Shown here in pieces: positions 61,279 through 64,000 of a DNA stretch of 64,000 bases (position 1 is its first letter; each line of letters begins with the position of its first letter). The notes under the pieces are model-generated. The model was not told where the DNA came from. It saw nothing but the letters and a program-made list of their open reading frames with translations, and ran no database searches. The DNA comes from an uncultured Ignavibacteria bacterium (GTDB lineage: Bacteria; Bacteroidota; Ignavibacteria; Tepidaquicellales; OLB5): assembly GCA_937873695.1 (NCBI GenBank), contig CALMYL010000007.1, forward strand, positions 124,001-188,000, read 5' to 3'. A program made the translations under genes and the position numbers.

Positions 61279-63732
61279 TTAGCCGTGATATTTTTTTATT
61301 TTTTGTGAATATTCCTTTACCAGCTGCTCAGCGCGTTTATTGGTTTTTGCCTCTGCATTTACATGGAATATCTCCCTTTCGCTATCGGGGATGCAGAGCA
61401 CCCATGTATATTCATCAAAGAATATTTTAATGCCGTCTATCATTTGTCTTTTTAATCCTTCGGAATCCTCAACCAGGCGGCGCATGATCCTGCCTTTTTG
61501 GTCAAGCGAACAAAAGACATTATTCTTTGCCATATGAAGCCGGGGGGTTTTCTTTTCAATTTCGCTCATTTTTTTATGCGATCTTGCGGCAAGCTCCAGT
61601 ATTTTCATGATAGAGAACATGCCATCTGTGGCAAATGAAAACTCAGGGAAAATTACCCCGCCTTTTGTGCCGCCTGCCAGCTCTACATCAGGGTCAGAGG
61701 TCGCGTTCATTATTGCGAAATGAGAATCCTTAACGCGCACAATATCAGTGAAGTATTTTTTTGCGACTATATCAATTTCTCCGGAAGCCTGTATTGGTAC
61801 GGCTATTTTTTTTGTTTTGGGGTACAGGTTAAGGTAAAGGTAAACAACCAGGCTTAAGAAGCGGTCATAACTTAGAATTTTGCCGGTATCATCTACAAGA
61901 TATATTTTTTCTCCGCCGGCATCAATCAGAAAGCCCGCATCATATTTAAGCGATGTAACTATGTATGAAAGCTGCTGCAGCGCCGTTTTGAACTCTTCTG
62001 GTGAGCGCGATTGTTTGGCTGAATCAAGGTGCGAATCAAGCGTAACAAGCTCAATATTAAAATCACCCAGTATATTAGGCAGTATTGTGGATGTTATACC
62101 GTGTGAAAAGTTTATAGCAATGCGGAATTTCCGGCGGTTGATAATTTCTTTATCAAGCAGCGAAATGAAGCGCTCGCTGTAGCTTTCATAGGTTCTTTCG
62201 GCGTAATTAATGGAGCCGATCTTATCAAACGGAATAGGGCGCGCATCGTTTGAAATACAAAGCCGCTCAATTGATTTTATCTTTGCCGAAGAAAGATCTT
62301 TTCCGTTTGAATCAAAAAATATTATGTCACACCTTGATGAATCAAAAGGAGATTTCCTTACAAAGATCCCGCCGGAAGCTTTGCCTTTGCTAAGCTCCTG
62401 TCTGAGGATCGGGATAGGGGTTGTTTGGTAATCAAGCACGGTTACACCGCTTGAAAGCAGCCCGGATGTAATTGAACCTTTAATCATAAGCGATACATTA
62501 TCAATATCGCGGGATATAAGTATTTTTGACTCAAGCCCCGCGAATACCCCGTATGCCATGCCCAGTTTTGCGCTGAAATCGGGGGTAATCTCTATGTTGC
62601 TTAAACCTGTTATGCGTGAATCCGTAAAGAGGGTATCTTTCCATCTTTCTTCCCAAATAAGATTTTTGGTTACAATGGAATTGCTGTCAACAGTTTTTTG
62701 CGGCCATATTTTTACATCGCTGCGTATGGTAACATTATTGCCAACTGCAACATTGCTGCCAAGGAATACATTCTCATTTATCCTGCAGTTAGTCTTTATC
62801 TTCACGCCGTCGCAGATAACATCGTGGGTAATTTTTGAGTTCTCTTCTATGGAAACATTATTCCACAAAATAGAATCCTTCACCACTGCGCCGGGCGCAA
62901 TGTAACACCGTGACCCGATAACCGAGTTGATAACTTTTGCGTTTCTTGATATTTTTGTTCCGCCGGAAATAATGCAACCGTTCTTCAGCAATCCTTTTGC
63001 CAGCGGAAGATTAATTTTGCCTTTCAGCGCTTCAAGGTTTGTTTTGATATAATCATCCAAAGAGCCGATATCGCGCCAGTAACCGCCCAGCGTGGCGCCG
63101 TACAACGGCATTTTGTTCTTAAGCAGGTAGGGGAAAAGATCCTTAGAAAAGTCACAATCAGCTTTGCTGCCCCGGGCTTTGGGTACAAGCCCAAGGGTAT
63201 CTTTTTCAAGTACATAAATGCCGGTATTAATGGTGTCGCTAAAGACCTCGCTCCATGAGGGTTTTTCGAAAAATTTTGTGATCTTTCCGTCTTTATCGGT
63301 GAGTACAATTCCAAACTGCAAAGGATTCTTTGCGCGGGTAAGCACAAGTGTAGAAACAGAATTTCTTTTTTCGTGAAACTTAATTGCCTGAGAGAGATCA
63401 AAATCGGTAACCACATCACCGCTGATTATAATGAACCGGTCATTGATAAGTTCATAACCGCAGTAAACTGCTCCGGCTGTGCCGTAATCAGCATCGGGTT
63501 TAACATACTGTATCTTTACGCCGAATTTTTTACCGTCTTTAAAATAATCCCGGATTATTTCAGCCTGGTGATACAGAATCATTATTATATCGGTTATCTC
63601 ATGTTTTTTGAGAAGCTCAATAATGTGCTCAATGATAGGTTTATTCAAAAGCGGTGTCATTGGTTTAGGAATATTCGCCGTAAGCGGTCTTAGCCTTGTG
63701 CCGAACCCGCCTGCCATCACAACTGCCTGCAT
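61279..63732 (-). CDS. mannose-1-phosphate guanylyltransferase-like protein with degenerate PMM-like domain
   Basis: 817 residues in three parts. Residues 1-235 form a nucleotidyltransferase: VVMAGGFGTRLRPLTANIPK (catalytic G-x-G-T-R-x-x-P-x-T...K-P), LINDRFIIISGDVVTDFDL, FEKPSW. Residues about 245-345 form hexapeptide beta-helix turns (NAKVINSVIGSRCYIAPGAV). Residues about 370-817 follow the phosphohexomutase fold, but the phosphoserine loop, the D-x-D-x-D-R metal loop and the G-E-x-S-G-H loop are not recognisable (SPFDSSRCDI, DAGGEKIYL and LAGGTKGGV stand in those places). It likely makes GDP-mannose or a similar NDP-sugar for the glycan clusters, with the C-terminus regulatory or structural. 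Confidence 0.85.
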   Translation of the reverse strand: MQAVVMAGGFGTRLRPLTANIPKPMTPLLNKPIIEHIIELLKKHEITDIIMILYHQAEIIRDYFKDGKKFGVKIQYVKPDADYGTAGAVYCGYELINDRFIIISGDVVTDFDLSQAIKFHEKRNSVSTLVLTRAKNPLQFGIVLTDKDGKITKFFEKPSWSEVFSDTINTGIYVLEKDTLGLVPKARGSKADCDFSKDLFPYLLKNKMPLYGATLGGYWRDIGSLDDYIKTNLEALKGKINLPLAKGLLKNGCIISGGTKISRNAKVINSVIGSRCYIAPGAVVKDSILWNNVSIEENSKITHDVICDGVKIKTNCRINENVFLGSNVAVGNNVTIRSDVKIWPQKTVDSNSIVTKNLIWEERWKDTLFTDSRITGLSNIEITPDFSAKLGMAYGVFAGLESKILISRDIDNVSLMIKGSITSGLLSSGVTVLDYQTTPIPILRQELSKGKASGGIFVRKSPFDSSRCDIIFFDSNGKDLSSAKIKSIERLCISNDARPIPFDKIGSINYAERTYESYSERFISLLDKEIINRRKFRIAINFSHGITSTILPNILGDFNIELVTLDSHLDSAKQSRSPEEFKTALQQLSYIVTSLKYDAGFLIDAGGEKIYLVDDTGKILSYDRFLSLVVYLYLNLYPKTKKIAVPIQASGEIDIVAKKYFTDIVRVKDSHFAIMNATSDPDVELAGGTKGGVIFPEFSFATDGMFSIMKILELAARSHKKMSEIEKKTPRLHMAKNNVFCSLDQKGRIMRRLVEDSEGLKRQMIDGIKIFFDEYTWVLCIPDSEREIFHVNAEAKTNKRAEQLVKEYSQKIKKYHG

Positions 63733-63764
63733 AGTATTTTTCCTTTAAGTGACCTCACCCCCGG

Positions 63765-63785
63765 CCCCTCTCCGAAGGAGAGGGG
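63765..63785. repeat. dispersed palindrome CCCCTCTCC-GAA-GGAGAGGGG
   Basis: A perfect 9-bp stem with a GAA loop, 32 bases before the start of the nucleotidyltransferase gene. Same family as 4034-4054. Confidence 0.85.
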
Positions 63786-63855
63786 AGAAGATGTAAAAAT
63801 TATTATTCTTCAATAAACGATATGTTTCACATTCTGGTGTTTTTTGTTCCAAAGG

Positions 63856-63870
63856 GGCTCTATCGGAGCC
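63856..63870. repeat. possible single hairpin unit GGCTC-TATCG-GAGCC
   Basis: A 5-bp stem with a 5-base loop that resembles a stray, diverged unit of the GACTCC/GGAGTC arrays. Weak on its own. Confidence 0.35.
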
Positions 63871-63928
63871 GGTCCTGCAATTCTGCGTAACGGGATAACG
63901 TTTCACCTTTGACGTTTCACGTTTGACG

Positions 63929-64000
63929 TTATTTATTTTCTTTCTTCTTATCGAAATCAAAATTCACATCAGGGGCTTTATCTGTTCCCGGGGCTGATTT
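63929..64000 (-). CDS. C-terminal end of an unidentified protein (partial)
   Basis: A minus-strand frame open to the window edge encodes 23 residues, KSAPGTDKAPDVNFDFDKKK then ENK, and stops at 63929-63931. The charged, Pro/Asp/Lys-rich tail looks like a real protein C-terminus, but it is too short to identify. Confidence 0.45.
   Translation of the reverse strand, partial: KSAPGTDKAPDVNFDFDKKKENK

Noticed and set aside
63745-63960. 71-residue minus-strand frame near the window end
   Set aside because: It contains the CCCCTCTCC palindrome translation and low-complexity sequence; the likely real gene end is the different frame at 63929-64000.

Overview
The window looks like a chromosomal segment of an Ignavibacteria/Chlorobiota-type or other FCB-group bacterium. 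The main clue is the 716-residue secreted protein at 24244-26394, which ends in a type IX secretion sorting domain with the NYPNPFNP motif common in that group. Other clues are many short signal-peptide and lipoprotein genes, a TTG-N20-TAnnTTTG promoter of Bacteroidota type upstream of 7332, and dispersed hairpin repeats of a kind seen in Bacteroidota-related genomes. No rRNA, tRNA, CRISPR array, transposase, integrase or phage gene was recognised.

Layout. 2-9121: hydrolases, a CoA-binding protein, cysteinyl-tRNA synthetase and several secreted proteins of unknown function. Two copies of a large composite hairpin element fill 6959-7331 and 7680-8044. 9313-24022: housekeeping genes (rnhB, a YraN-family nuclease, a PolB-like exonuclease, aconitase, rhodanese, exonuclease III, a ComF-like protein) interspersed with four small toxin-antitoxin-like pairs (RelE/ParE type, DUF4160/DUF2442, and DUF433/DUF5615 twice, once broken). 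24244-26394: the T9SS-exported beta-propeller/lectin-like protein.

27087-42628: a mostly plus-strand surface-polysaccharide cluster with glycosyltransferases of families GT2, GT4 and GT9, two NAD-dependent sugar epimerases, a DegT aminotransferase, a methyltransferase and two paralogous polytopic membrane proteins. An AT-rich single-chain restriction-modification gene (34248-36893) sits inside it. 42702-47315 is a mixed interval: a Vat-like acetyltransferase, a second RelE/ParE-type pair whose toxin is frameshifted in a T6 run, a pentameric ligand-gated ion-channel homologue, AlkC-type DNA alkylation repair, cytochrome P460 and a cupin. 47350-63732 is a minus-strand polysaccharide block: two GT-C membrane glycosyltransferases, GT2 and GT4 enzymes, a WecE-type and a second sugar aminotransferase, a NeuD/PglD-type acyltransferase, two tandem O-antigen ligase/polymerase-like proteins, and a large sugar nucleotidyltransferase whose phosphomannomutase-like domain lacks the usual catalytic motifs. 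Together the two blocks are consistent with assembling, modifying and polymerising a glycan that contains amino-deoxy sugars.

The most unusual structure is non-coding. There are (i) two arrays of short perfect hairpins whose stems differ from unit to unit while pairing is kept (1204-1433 and 31797-32007), and (ii) three copies of a composite double hairpin (7050-7230, 7723-7900, 15151-15327) in which several stems are rewritten with compensating changes while a core motif stays constant. Tandem 7-mers and 9-mers begin at or just after several stop codons. All functional calls rest on reading motifs by eye; no database search was run.
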